From DATKMP01 sp963790045 (GTDB taxonomy: Bacteria > Bacteroidota > Ignavibacteria > UBA10030): DNA of 64,000 bases. The translations under genes were made by a program, and so were the position numbers. This document shows, piece after piece, positions 1 through 9,972 of the stretch (positions are counted from its first letter, which is position 1; every line of letters starts with the position of its first letter). The stretch covers positions 558,001 through 622,000 of the forward strand of contig CAWBMS010000007.1 of the NCBI GenBank assembly GCA_963790045.1, given 5' to 3'. The notes beneath the pieces are model-generated. The model did no database searches. It was not told the DNA's origin and saw only the letters and a list, made by a program, of their open reading frames with translations.

Positions 1-1238
1 TAATTACTACAACTGGTCGTATGAAGGGTTGAACCGAATTACCAATTGTGGTTTTGGAGTAAATGTCTATCAAAATAGCTGGTGCGATCTTGGCAGAACC
101 ATCGGCGGGATGGACGATGGCTGCGGCGAAAACAGCATTTATAAAAATAATTACTGTGTAAATGTTGGAAATAATTTCGGCGAACAAAACACTGTTTTTG
201 CTGATTATAATTGGTGGGGGAGCAACCCTCAATTTAACGTTTGGCCTTTTGCCAATAATTTCTCGAACAGTAATTGGCTAACCTCCAATCCATGGATCTC
301 AACGCCCCTTCCATTGGTTACAGGACAGACAGCCAGCACCGGAATTAAAGCCGGCGAGCTGATGGCAAAGATGAGTCAATCTAATGATCAAGCACAACCG
401 GCATCTGTTTCAATCGATTTTCTGGATTCGCTTCTTATCGGGTCAACATTTAAAGGAAAGAACCAAGAAGCGGTAACATATTTAAAATCGTATATCAATA
501 ACCATCCCGATAACTATGCCGGATATTTAGCGATGTATAATTTTGCCGATAGCGCTACAACGCCGGACATTATCGATTTCTTCAAGGCAAATCATCCCAA
601 TGCTCCGAAGATACAGAAGCTGCTGCTCGGGAATCTGTATCAAATGCAAGGACGATCTGATCTTGCCAAAACAACAAATACAGAGATCATCAATGCAAAC
701 AAGAATACCGAGATTGCAGAAGAGGCAAAACTCAGGAACTATTATATTAGCTTATATACGGACAATGATCCGCAGGCAGCAGTAGCGCTATTAACAGACA
801 TTCTTAGAACTCCAAAATTATCAAACGATATGGAACTTGACCGTGCAAAAACGGCTTTAAAGACATACGTCGATCCGAAGACGGGAAAGATGCCGTATGC
901 AAGTGCGAATATTCAAACTGGAGACACATCGTCTTCAAGCAAATCGATTGTTCCTTCATCTGTTGCATTAGTTGGCAATTATCCCAACCCGTTCAATCCG
1001 ACAACACAAATACAATACCAACTCCCTGCAAGTGCACGTGTAACTTTGAAGATTCTTCGATGTACTCGGCAGAGAAGTTGCTGTGTTGGTCGATGGAATG
1101 AAATCAGCCGGTTTGTACACTGCCAACTTTGATGGTTCTCGTCTTGCCAGCGGCATGTATTTTGCTCGTATGGTGGTGAGCCCGTCAGACGGCAGCAAGC
1201 AAATCGTGCAGGTGAAGAAAATGTTGATGTTGAAGTGA
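1..1238 (+). CDS. Secreted beta-helix/TPR protein with T9SS sorting domain; 5'-truncated and frameshifted
   Basis: The frame is open to the left edge, so the 5' end lies outside the window. The first ~90 residues are Asn/Gly-rich and rung-like (GENSIYKNNY), as in right-handed parallel beta-helices. Residues ~110-280 are helical and TPR-like (NHPDNYAGYLAMY). A linker leads to the T9SS C-terminal domain (YPNPFNPTT). After VTLKI at about 1054 the frame shifts: the sorting domain continues in frame 3 (FDVLGREVAVLVDG, then FDGSRLASGMYFAR, ending KKMLMLK) to a stop at 1236-1238. One extra base near 1055 explains this. The family logic (secretion through the outer membrane and tail processing) is established for T9SS substrates; the cargo function is unknown. 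Confidence 0.75.
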
Positions 1239-1305
1239 TTTCATCACTTCAACGAAATCCCGTACGCGGGATTGATGATAAAATAGCTTCACGCTTTCGC
1301 GTGAA
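1225..1305. repeat. Three consecutive hairpins at the 3' end of the T9SS gene
   Basis: Hairpin 1 (gaagtga/tcacttc) contains the stop codon of the preceding gene. Hairpin 2 is aatcccg/cgggatt. Hairpin 3 is ttcacgc/gcgtgaa, followed by a short T run. The first two have the same arrangement as the hairpins at 25240-25283, which end another T9SS-tail gene. They may act as a terminator or may be a REP-like element. Confidence 0.5.
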
Positions 1306-1397
1306 AACATTTTTAGGCCTCCGGCTGTTGAAATGAGTCTATGAGTCGAGAGTCATTGAGCATATAAGTAGGGGCGGACAATTGTCCAACCAAATAT

Positions 1398-1445
1398 ACG
1401 TGACCGTCACCAACAAAGTTCAAACAAAGCAGGTGACGGTCACAT
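1398..1445. repeat. Inverted repeat GTGACCGTCACC / GGTGACGGTCAC
   Basis: Two 12-bp arms are separated by about 20 bp, each arm itself almost palindromic, about 140 bp upstream of the helical-bundle gene. The word GTGACCGTCAC recurs at 20446-20457, downstream of the paralogous gene. This could be a regulator site or part of a repeat family; the sequence alone does not decide. Confidence 0.35.
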
Positions 1446-1527
1446 GCTCGAAGGATAAGCAACTTTGACAAGGATGAATATAAACTTACATGGTTACGAT
1501 ACATCTTTCCTAAATCACCGTACAAAG

Positions 1528-1555
1528 CAAAACATGTTTTGTACATTCTTATAAT
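1528..1555 (+). promoter_or_regulatory. Candidate operator palindrome and -10 box
   Basis: A perfect 14-bp palindrome (caaaacatgttttg, 1528-1541) is followed by TATAAT at 1550-1555, some 25 bp before the start codon at 1581. The layout suits a repressor or activator site overlapping the promoter. No convincing -35 box at the right spacing was seen. Confidence 0.35.
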
Positions 1556-1580
1556 TATTATTTTCGAGGAGTATAATACT

Positions 1581-2321
1581 ATGGATAAAAAACAAGAAAA
1601 CCGCCAAACTATGTGGGACGGCGTTGAACAGGTGCTGGATGACAACAGCACGGTCATCGGAACGAATCAGGAATTCCAGAACTCGGTGCAGAATTTTAAA
1701 ACCACCAAGCAGGCATGCAAAACCAAGTTCCAATCGGCAGACAACGCGTCCAAAGGAAAAGTGGAAGTGAAAGATAAAACTTCCGATGTGCTGATCGACT
1801 CATTGAAAAGCGCGACGGCGTCCCTGTGCGTGCTCGGGCATAAAACCAACAACACTGAATTGGAAACGAAGATGGATATACCTGCTTCGCACTGGACCAA
1901 TACCCGCGATACGGTTTTGGTCGATGAAGCGAAAACCATTATCGAATCGGTCGATGCCAATGCAGCGGCATTAACCAATCACGGTTTTACTGCCGATAAA
2001 ATTACGCTTCTGAAAACGCGGCTTACGGATTATTCCACCGCGCTTGCCGAACGGCTCGGCAGTACCTCCGAAGGAAGCGGCGGGCGCGAAACGGCAGAAG
2101 AACTTGTCGCAAAGACGGACGATATTCTGGATAATGAAATCGACCGCTATGCGCAGCAGGTACAGGAAGATGAACCGGAATTTTTTAGAGCATACACCAA
2201 TGCCCGCGCCATAAAAAATCTCGGCGTCCGGCATAAGAAAAAAGATGAAAAATCTGCCGCTGCAGCAAAACCGGCTTTAGCAGAAAAGGCAACAACGGCA
2301 GGAAAAACAGTAAAAGAATAG
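1581..2321 (+). CDS. Helical-bundle protein of unknown function, family member 1
   Basis: 246 residues. The ATG at 1581 was chosen because GAGGAG lies just upstream; an in-frame start at 1539 would have no such site and would overlap the palindrome and -10 box. The protein is predicted to be almost wholly helical, without signal peptide or membrane segment, and ends in an Ala/Lys-rich tail. It is paralogous to the product of 20680-21399 along its whole length. Shared motifs are QTMWxxV near the N-terminus, a KGKVxxKD segment, RDTxL, HGxTAxK, a Ser/Glu/Gly-rich linker before RET, and a closing PEFxxAY...ARAxKNLGVRHKK. Proteins of this general shape occur in Bacteroidota as uncharacterised families (recalled, not searched). 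I do not know a function. Confidence 0.8.
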   Translation: MDKKQENRQTMWDGVEQVLDDNSTVIGTNQEFQNSVQNFKTTKQACKTKFQSADNASKGKVEVKDKTSDVLIDSLKSATASLCVLGHKTNNTELETKMDIPASHWTNTRDTVLVDEAKTIIESVDANAAALTNHGFTADKITLLKTRLTDYSTALAERLGSTSEGSGGRETAEELVAKTDDILDNEIDRYAQQVQEDEPEFFRAYTNARAIKNLGVRHKKKDEKSAAAAKPALAEKATTAGKTVKE

Positions 2322-2339
2322 AGAATCATGGTAGTCGAT

Positions 2340-2624
2340 GCTGTCCCATAAGTCAAAATATAGTAGTGTCTCACTTTGAAGTTCTCATAGTGTCAGTCTG
2401 AGTTTATCGAAGACTGACGAGGGAACATCAGTCACATTTCGATAAACTCAATGTGACTGATTGCTTTTTGAAATGGATTTTATCAAAATGAGACACTACC
2501 CAAAATATTGGTAGGACAAACATTTCTGCTTGTCGTTTTTGTTACATAATGGACAGGCAAGTCACACTGTGATGACTTCGTCAAATGTCTATCCTACCGT
2601 TAAACGTGCTTTTGGGACAGCATC
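2340..2624 (-). mobile_element. Miniature inverted-repeat element, copy A, interrupted by a second element
   Basis: Read on the minus strand this matches the copies at 14698, 21951 and 25116: ctgtcccaaaagcacgttta, ggtaggata, an arm with cctgtccattatg, then gacaagcagaaatgtttgtc, and cataagt-type ends. The ends are imperfect inverted repeats of the GAGGCTGTCCMANAAGT kind. Copy A also carries a short palindromic insertion around 2559-2585 and is split by the element at 2361-2501. No transposase gene is present, so it would be non-autonomous. Confidence 0.6.
2361..2501. mobile_element. Second miniature element, nested in copy A
   Basis: 141 bp with terminal inverted repeats (tagtagtgtctcac at the left; gggtagtgtctca read inward from the right). 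It is flanked by a direct repeat aaaata (2355-2360 and 2502-2507); removing the insert and one aaaata restores the outer element. The interior has two hairpins built around cagtct/agactg and atcagtcaca/tgtgactgat, with GAGTTTATCGA and its complement in the loops. Confidence 0.6.
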
Positions 2625-2701
2625 ATGATGAGACTGATACCATTCATCATTCCGAACGTTATCCCGAAGGGATCAAGACCGTGTCAAAACCCTAAAAAGT
2701 A

Positions 2702-2765
2702 CGGTAGTCGAAACCTTTAGGTTTCGTTTCCAGAATAAAAACGAGGACTAAAGTCCTCGACTACC
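2702..2765. repeat. Three-way palindromic element
   Basis: An outer stem ggtagtcg/cgactacc encloses two perfect hairpins, cgaaacctttaggtttcg and gaggactaaagtcctc. It lies in the 500-bp gene-free stretch between the helical-bundle gene and the receiver gene. It is probably another short dispersed repeat; no coding potential was seen. Confidence 0.45.
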
Positions 2766-2855
2766 TTATTCTCATCGAGATTTATTTGACTCTAACGGTA
2801 AAATCGATTACTATTGCTATTGGTACACGGAATATTTAAGGAGATACACTGTTGT

Positions 2856-3341
2856 ATGGATGGGAATAGAAACAGGCCGCACGTTTATCAAAATACCGAA
2901 TATACCATTTGGTTTGCAGACGATAATGAGTTTGCGCTGGGCGCTCTGAAAGGATTGTTCAGCGCTCGGATGCGTGGTGTACAGATCGGAACATTCTATT
3001 CTGCCGATACTCTTATAGAACAACTCCAGCAGAAGGCCGATATTCCAGGCCTTCCTGTAGGAGCCGTAAGAAAAGAACCGGATGTAGTTTTCTTAGATCA
3101 ATCGATGCCGGGTACTGGCGGCATCGAAGCCATACCGTCTATTCTTCAGCATGCCCCTTCGGTAAAGATTATTATGCTGACGAATTACGATTTTCCTCGT
3201 TTTGTGGAGCGTGCATTTCAACAAGGTGCGTATGGATATATTTTAAAAAGTTCCGATCCGCAGATATTTTGGGATGCCATACAAGCGGTGATGCAGGGGA
3301 AAAAATTTATCGATCCGGGTATTGCAGATAGTGTCTTGTAA
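2856..3341 (+). CDS. Stand-alone response-regulator receiver protein
   Basis: 161 residues. The receiver fold is complete: acidic pair D22-D23, phospho-acceptor D81 in VVFLDQSMPG, switch threonine T109 (IIMLTN) and lysine K131 (YILKSS). The spacing resembles NarL/LuxR-type receivers, but the protein stops right after the last receiver helix and no DNA-binding domain follows in any frame. It is therefore a single-domain receiver or a truncated regulator. The ATG at 2856 is preceded by AAGGAG at a long spacing (12 nt); an in-frame start at 2814 is possible. No kinase is adjacent; the closest in this window is at 35647. Confidence 0.8.
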   Translation: MDGNRNRPHVYQNTEYTIWFADDNEFALGALKGLFSARMRGVQIGTFYSADTLIEQLQQKADIPGLPVGAVRKEPDVVFLDQSMPGTGGIEAIPSILQHAPSVKIIMLTNYDFPRFVERAFQQGAYGYILKSSDPQIFWDAIQAVMQGKKFIDPGIADSVL

Positions 3342-3448
3342 CTTGCTGAAGTTGCCTTCGGGTTATACAAAAAATTGACAAGGGCGCTGTTTAAAATTCA
3401 CACAGTTCCGTTTCAAGGTAAAGGTTGTGGAAAGTTTTTGCTTCATCG

Positions 3449-4276
3449 TTACCGGTGTCTGTGCCGGAATACTTTCACACTGGAGAAATCCGCTTTGTTG
3501 AATTGTCGGACACAAAGGGAAAAGAATACCGTGCCGATCAATACCACAATTCCGAGAGCAATGAACGGCGTTACGATAAATCCACCGACATTAAATGCAA
3601 CGCCGTATTGCAGCAGCGAGGTTTCGCTCGCACCGTCCATTTGCAATGCAACGTACCGAAATGCGGAGGTCGTGTATGTCAGCGGATTAAGATAAACAAC
3701 AGCTGAAAGAAATTTCGGCAGCACGGTCGTGGGAATATATGCGCCGGAAAGAAATGTGAGCGGCATGGCAATGACCGAAATGAGTACTTGAAACGTGGAT
3801 GAGTTTTTCGAGAGCGTTGCCAGAAATAATCCGATCGACGCAAACGTAACGCCGACGAGAATCATCACACCGCTCATTTCGATAAAATGCAGAATATCTA
3901 AGTGCAGACCGATCAATAATCCGATAATGATAATCAACATTCCTTGCGACACCGAAATGACGGTGGAGGAAGCGATCTGCCCCATCGAAATCTGCCAGCG
4001 CGCAATAGGTGCGACCATAATTTCTTTCATAAATCCGCTCGCAACATCTTCGATGATGTTCATCGAATTGTTCAACGCAGTCTGGAAGACCGTCATAATG
4101 ATAATGCCGGTGATGAGATAGTTCATCGGGCGGGGAATAGCCATGGCAGCCGATTTCATGACGAACGAAAAGATGAATAAAAAGAATCCGGACATCAGCA
4201 GCGTAAAAACGAACCGCATTTTATCGCGGCTGAATGCCGTCAGGTTGCGAACGAGAATTGCTTGAATGGCGCGCAT
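3449..4276 (-). CDS. ABC-2 type transporter permease
   Basis: 275 residues with about six hydrophobic segments and the ABC-2 membrane-domain pattern of DrrB/NodJ-type exporters. Examples are the conserved stretch FMKEIMVAPIARW in the first cytoplasmic loop and LTFLSGAYIPTTVLP before the last helices. The start codon overlaps the stop of the ATPase gene (TAATG), so the two are translationally coupled and form one exporter in the inner membrane. Such pairs move drugs, lipids or glycans; the substrate cannot be told from sequence. It converges with the receiver gene upstream. Confidence 0.88.
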   Translation of the reverse strand: MRAIQAILVRNLTAFSRDKMRFVFTLLMSGFFLFIFSFVMKSAAMAIPRPMNYLITGIIIMTVFQTALNNSMNIIEDVASGFMKEIMVAPIARWQISMGQIASSTVISVSQGMLIIIIGLLIGLHLDILHFIEMSGVMILVGVTFASIGLFLATLSKNSSTFQVLISVIAMPLTFLSGAYIPTTVLPKFLSAVVYLNPLTYTTSAFRYVALQMDGASETSLLQYGVAFNVGGFIVTPFIALGIVVLIGTVFFSLCVRQFNKADFSSVKVFRHRHR

Positions 4277-5192
4277 TAGTTTCGAATCTCCTTTCCGGTG
4301 ATCGCAATAAAGACTTCATTCAGCGTGCCTTTGCGCAATTCGAAATCCGTGATCGATTGTTTGAAGTGTGAGACAAGTTCCAGCATCTCGCCGAGCGAGT
4401 GCGGCCGGATGGAATAAGCCGAATCGTTCTGCTTGTAGGGAATATCGTACTTCGCAAGGTACGCCGTCAATTCGTTTGCAGAAGATGTTCTGATGATTGC
4501 CGTATCCGATGTGTGGGCACGCTTCAGTTCATACGGCGTATCGTACGCGACAATGTTTCCATGGTCTATGATTGCAACTTTATCGCAAATTTCTGCTTCA
4601 TCCATATAATGCGTTGTCAAAAAGATCGTCATGTTTTTTTGCTTTTGAATTGCACAGATGTAATCCCAGATGTTGGCGCGCGTCTGCGGATCGAGGCCGG
4701 TCGTCGGCTCATCGAGAAACAACACTTTTGGAAAGTGCACAAGCCCGCGCGCAATTTCCACGCGCCGCTTCATGCCTCCGGAAAGGCTTTTAATCAGAGC
4801 GCTGCGCCAATCTGCAAGTCCGACTAAATCCAACGCAAATCCGATCCTGTCTGTCACTTCGTTCTTCGGTACGTGATAAAAATCGCAATGCAGCTTTAAA
4901 TTTTCATTCACCGTGAGATTGCTGTCTAACGTCGATTCCTGAAACACGATGCCAATATCTTTCGTACCGCCGCTTGTTCTTTATTCACATCGTGTCCGCC
5001 GATTTTCAACGTACCTTCTGTTTTGTTTAAGATCGTACACAGGGTATTGATGGTTGTCGTTTTGCCGGCGCCGTTCGGGCCGAGGAAGGCAAAGATAGAA
5101 CCTTCTTCCACGGTGAACGAAATGTTGTTCACAGCGGCATAATCGCCATAGCTCTTTGTAAAGTTTTTTACCTCAATAATGTTTGAGGGCAT
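4276..5192 (-). CDS. ABC transporter ATP-binding protein (frameshifted)
   Basis: Nucleotide-binding subunit for the permease at 3449. Walker A GPNGAGKTT, signature LSGGMKRR, Walker B VLFLDEPTTGLDP and the H-loop TTHYMDE are all present, with a DrrA-like C-terminal extension. The reading frame breaks near 4963: the sequence reads AVRKILASC and stops, while one added base gives AVRKDIGIVFQESTLD, which matches the family Q-loop exactly. A one-base deletion, real or from assembly, is the simplest reading. The ATG at 5192 follows a GGAGAAG site; the longer in-frame start at 5246 lacks one. Confidence 0.85.
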
Positions 5193-5446
5193 AAATTCTT
5201 CTCCATATTCATACTGCGTTATGACGATCATAAAATAAGCAACCATAGTTTGTAGAGCGTTCTTTAATCGGTGAACAAAAGTTGTTCATCGGTGAATGAA
5301 ACGAAGGATGATGCTGACACCTTTTATTTTTCATCCAAAGAAATTTCGATGATGGTTACTTCTCTTGCATTGCTCGCTCTCGTAATTTTCCGTACATTAT
5401 TATAACGAACAAAGTATCATTCACGGATTCAACAGGGAACACACGT

Positions 5447-6838
5447 ATGGCATCGCAAACATTATGGGGCGGACGATTTAAAGAACCGTTGTCGGAATTG
5501 GCACTGAAATTTTCATCTTCTATCGATTTCGATAAATTATTTTACGAAGAAGATATTGCCGGCAGCATTGCGCATGTAGAAATGCTCGCCGCCTGCAAAG
5601 TGTTGAAGCCGTCCGAAGCACGGCGTATTCGTGTGGCATTGAAGGCAATTCAAAAAGAAATTGAAGCGGGAAAATTTTTGTTGACCGGTGAATATGAAGA
5701 TGTACATTCCGCCATCGAACAGCGGTTAACGCAAAAGATCAGTGCTCTCGGCGGCAAGCTGCACACAGGGCGCAGCCGGAACGACCAGATTGCATTAGAT
5801 GAACGATTGTTTCTGCGGTCGGCAATAAAAGAAATCAGCAAACTCGTTATCAATCTGCAGCGGGTGTTGGTGTATAAAGCAGAAAAATGTTTCGGCATCA
5901 TTATGCCCGGCTATACGCACACGCAGCGTGCGCAAGCCGTGATGCTGTCGCATCATTTGCTGGCGTATGTATCGATGTTAGAACGTGACTTCGAGCGTTT
6001 GCAGGATTGTAGCAAGCGGTTGAACAAATCCCCACTCGGAGCGGCGGCATTTGCAGGAACGCCGTTTCCCATCGACCGGAATTTGGTTGCGAGAAAATTA
6101 CATTTCGATGGCATCGTCGAAAACAGCATCGATGCGGTGAGTGATCGTGATTTTATTTTGGAATTTATTTCTGCCGGCAGCGTGATGATGATGCACTTGA
6201 GCCGCTTTGCAGAAGAATTGGTGCTATGGACGACGAAAGAATTTTCGTTTGCTACGATCAGCGACGCGTACACGACCGGCAGCAGCATTATGCCGCAGAA
6301 AAAAATCCCGATATGGCGGAACTCGTGCGCGGCAAAACCGGACGCGTGTACGGCGCGTTGATGAACTTGCTCACGACGATGAAAGGGTTGCCGCTTGCGT
6401 ACAATCGCGATATGCAGGAAGACAAACAGCCGCTGTTAGAAACCATCCGCACCACACGCGAGTGCCTCTTTATTTTTGCGCACGTGCTGGTGCACACCAC
6501 GTTCAACGAAAAACATTTAGCGGAAGAACTGCGCACTGATTTTCTTACGGCAACCGATATGGCGGATTACCTTGTAACGAAAGGCATGCCGTTCCGCGAA
6601 GCGCATGAAGTGACCGGCAAAGTGGTGCAGTACCTGCTTGAGCCGCAAAATGTATTTCGGCAATCTCGATCTTGAAACATTGAAACAAATTTCCCCAAAG
6701 TTTTCAGAAGATGTGTTTGAAATGATCCAGCCGCAAACTAGTGTGCAGCATAAAAAATCGGCAGGCAGTACAAATCCGACAGAAGTAAAAAAGCAGCTTG
6801 CTCACTGGACAAAAACGCTGGGCAAGCGGCGGGTGTAA
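5447..6838 (+). CDS. argH: Argininosuccinate lyase (two compensating frameshifts)
   Basis: Last step of arginine synthesis: argininosuccinate to arginine plus fumarate, cytosolic tetramer of the fumarase/aspartase superfamily. Conserved blocks are WGGRF near the start, TGRSRNDQ, PGYTHTQRAQ and the signature GSSIMPQKKNPD. The signature is broken after PQKK: the run cagaaaaaaatccc has one A too few (~6303), then a second shift near 6640 (gagccgc for gagcgc) returns to the original frame, giving KMYFGNLDLETL to the end. Total length ~464 residues is normal. The conserved protein on both sides of each break argues for sequencing indels. No other arginine gene is in the window. Confidence 0.93.
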
Positions 6839-6883
6839 CGATTCGAAAATATTAAGCGATAGGTTGTTTGCGTAGTTGAGAAA

Positions 6884-6924
6884 TAAAAAGGATAGAGATA
6901 GTATTGGTTTCTATCCTTTTTTAT
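6884..6924. terminator. Bidirectional rho-independent terminator
   Basis: The stem aaaaaggatag/ctatcctttttt has an A run on one side and a T run on the other. It sits between argH (plus) and the GH115 gene (minus) and can serve both. Confidence 0.7.
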
Positions 6925-6999
6925 TCTGAAAACTTTCCGCTCGCTGTGGCAAGAAAGGTTTTTAGCTGCCATACTTTTTCGGTAAAAGAACGATGAAAA

Positions 7000-9889
7000 T
7001 TATTTTGTGCTATGAAAACTTTCAGGAGGCCCTAGTTCACTGGGCTTTAATCCGCCGCAATCAATGACTAATTTTTGCAGTACCAGCCCCTTGTCAATAA
7101 TCCAGAATTTCAACGTGTGCAATCCTTTCGCATTGATGTTGTGAATAGATTGCTCTATCCTGATGTTGTCCATCATTACTTTTGCGTTATTGTCATTCAC
7201 CCGTCGTTCGCCATTTTTCTTTAACGTACTGTTTATAATCTGGGGTTCTTCTTCATCAAATGCCACGGCATAGTGCAGTCCTTTTTCTCCACTATAATCA
7301 ATCGTGGGCGCCAGATATGTCAGCACTTTTACCATGCCTGTATCGCTTAGGTTGACTTTGTATTCTAAATGTGGTGCAGCATCGGTTGCTTCCTGTTTCG
7401 TCATGGTCGCCGGGAATAATGTTATACCGGTTGATGTGCGTCCATAGTTGTTTAAAATTTGCCATGTCGTATTTTCCGAGCTGATCGCCCGCGTGTAATT
7501 TGCAGCTGAAATGGAAACATACCCGTTGCTTTCAACAAATCCGTTCAACGTTTCTTTCGATTCCCGGTTATCAACAGGAAGTTGAACGATTACTTTTTGG
7601 TTCGAGGGACCTATGATCACTAAAGGAATTCTTTGTTCTCCTTTTGGAACTTTATCCCACTTCACTTTTACTTCGAGACGTTCCTGTTGTTCGATAACGC
7701 CTGCATTGGGTGTAACACTGATCCATGGAACGGAAGCATCGATGGAGAAGTTGAATGGTTTTGTACCACGGTTAAACACGTCGATGTAATGCAGCGTATC
7801 ATGATAAGAATTGAACGCAGGTAAAACCGACTCTGTTGTTTCTTTATGCCACCATGCATCGGATCCTTCAATCGCTACACCCATATCGGCATTGTTTTTT
7901 AAATCGAATCGAACCGTTGGGGGCAATGAGTCAACTTCAGGGCCTCGCCAGTAATAGTAACTGATATGCGTTTGATCCATCATGTGATCCCACTTCCCAT
8001 CCCGCAATTCTTTATTATAATAATGAGTAAGAAGCGAATCACGGAGGAAGTATTCTTTCACTTTATCGGACATCGTATTGGTTGCAGCCCGTTCTTGTGA
8101 TGCATAAAATTTATTCAGGGCAAGCGCATAATACAAATCGTACAAATTCGTAATTGCTTTTATTGGATGGAGCACAAGTTCGAAGTATGCATCTTTGGTT
8201 TCAGCAGGTATATGCTTTTCGATCTCGCTTGCTTCATCCTGCAGTGTATGATAGTTTGCAATAACGGTTTCAAACTCATGATAATTGATCAGACTGAAAT
8301 GATTGAACCTCATCATTTCAGGTTTTCGAATGCCGTTATAGTTGCTGTACCTGAGTAATGATTGTTCCGATTTGTGCAGCATCCTGTGAGCCAAACTGCT
8401 GCTGCGCCCAGAGCCGGGCATAGTCCTCCAGTTTGCTCTGCGGCCAAGCGTTAGGGTCCCATGCATAATCAAAATAAAAACTGATGGGGAATTCCAGTGG
8501 TTTCAGATCTCCGACATTCAAGATCCAAATTCGATCAACCGCATGCTCATAGGCAAGATGCAGTTGTTCCCATGCTTTTGTAATCTGAACGGTATTGATC
8601 CATTTATAACTCCATGGGCCTCCGTTAAAATCGAAATGATAGTAGAGCCCATACCCGCCGGATCTTTTTGGGTCTTGAAGATTCGGCAATCTTCTAATGT
8701 TTCCATAATTGTCATCGCATAAGAGCAAGGTGATATCATCCGGTACGCGCATCCCCTTGTCATAATATTCCTGCACTTCGGTATATAGCGCCCATAGTTG
8801 GGGAATATCTTCCGGTTTTTTTCCGGTTACTTCGGTAAGAATTTTTCGCTGGTCAGCTATAATCTTTTCCAGCAAAGCGATGTTCGTACTTGCTTCCATA
8901 GGCATGTCGCCGTCGCCGCGCATACCCATCGTCACTATAGTTTCAGCATTCCCCATGTTCGCAATACCCTTGCGCCAGAATTCGCGCAGCGCTTCACCGT
9001 TTGTGTTATAATTCCATTGGCCCTTTCCATAGCGCTGCCATTCTTTTTGTGCACGGTCCATAGGTTCATGGTGTGAAGTTCCCATAACAATCCCATATTC
9101 ATCGGCTAATGGCCTGTTGAGAGAATCATCATCGTTGAAAGCATTGTTCCACATCGCCGGCCAGAGATAATTGCCTTTGAGCCGCAAAATCAATTCGAAT
9201 ATTTTTGTGTATGCTTTAGAATTTGCCCCGCCGAATTTTTCCTGGGTCCATCCGGAAAAAGCCGGTGCCTCGTTGTTGATAAAAATACCTCTGTACTTTA
9301 CGGCTGGTGTACCTTGGCTATAGCGTCCATGCAAAACAAACAAGTTCTTTTGTGGTTGAATCGGAACATCTGCCCACCAATACCATGGAGAGATGCCAAT
9401 GTGTTCCGATACATCGTATATTCCATAAATAGTACCGCGTTTATCGCTTCCGGCAATCACAAGAGCTTTACCGATGCCGGGCAACGGTTTTTCGATTGTT
9501 TGAATAATAAACGTTTCCCATTTGCCGGCAACATTCTTTACATCAAGTTTCTTGTTTTGTATCAACCGTTCGATGATGGGACTTTTGCCAATGGTACCGA
9601 CAATGACGAGTTCATTTTGAGATGGAGCTTCATCAAACACAATTGCCGGTGCAGTTCCCGTTACTTTACCAATATCGGTTTTTAAATCCTTCAATGCCCG
9701 AATGACACCGGCGTAATCTTTGGAACTGATAAATAATGTAGTTGCCGTACCATGGCTAACGATGCTGGCACTATTTTTACTGTATGTATTGGTAATATAT
9801 GATTGGCCGCCGATTGCCCAAAGGGAACATGGAAAAAACACAACCATCAGAAAATAATTAAATAAGCGTAGAGAATATTTCGAAAGCAT
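7000..9889 (-). CDS. Glycoside hydrolase family 115, probable xylan alpha-1,2-glucuronidase (frameshifted)
   Basis: About 960 residues, the usual GH115 length, with a signal peptide (hydrophobic stretch ending PCSLWA). The N-terminal third carries the GH115 pattern (GTIYGIYDVSEHIGISPWYW, KYRGIFINNEAP, LKGNYLWPAMWNNAF, GTSHHEPM, GMRGDGD). The middle has the helical segment and the C-terminal part a beta-sandwich (ISVTPNAG). GH115 enzymes remove (4-O-methyl)glucuronic acid from xylan. The frame shifts near 8360, where one extra G (acuracy of caggtac versus cagtac is the issue) separates the two halves; together they make a continuous protein (TIITQ-YSNYNGIRKPEM). No other xylan gene is nearby, so it seems a lone periplasmic or surface enzyme. 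Confidence 0.88.
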
Positions 9890-9972
9890 AATTGTAAATT
9901 CCGTTTATAATGTTACACCGTGATAAAGATAAAGTATGAAATAGACAAATCGCATAATGCAAAAAATATTGT

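Noticed and set aside
4399..4827. Plus-strand open frames opposite the ABC ATPase gene
   Set aside because: Antisense shadows of a conserved coding region; no independent signal.
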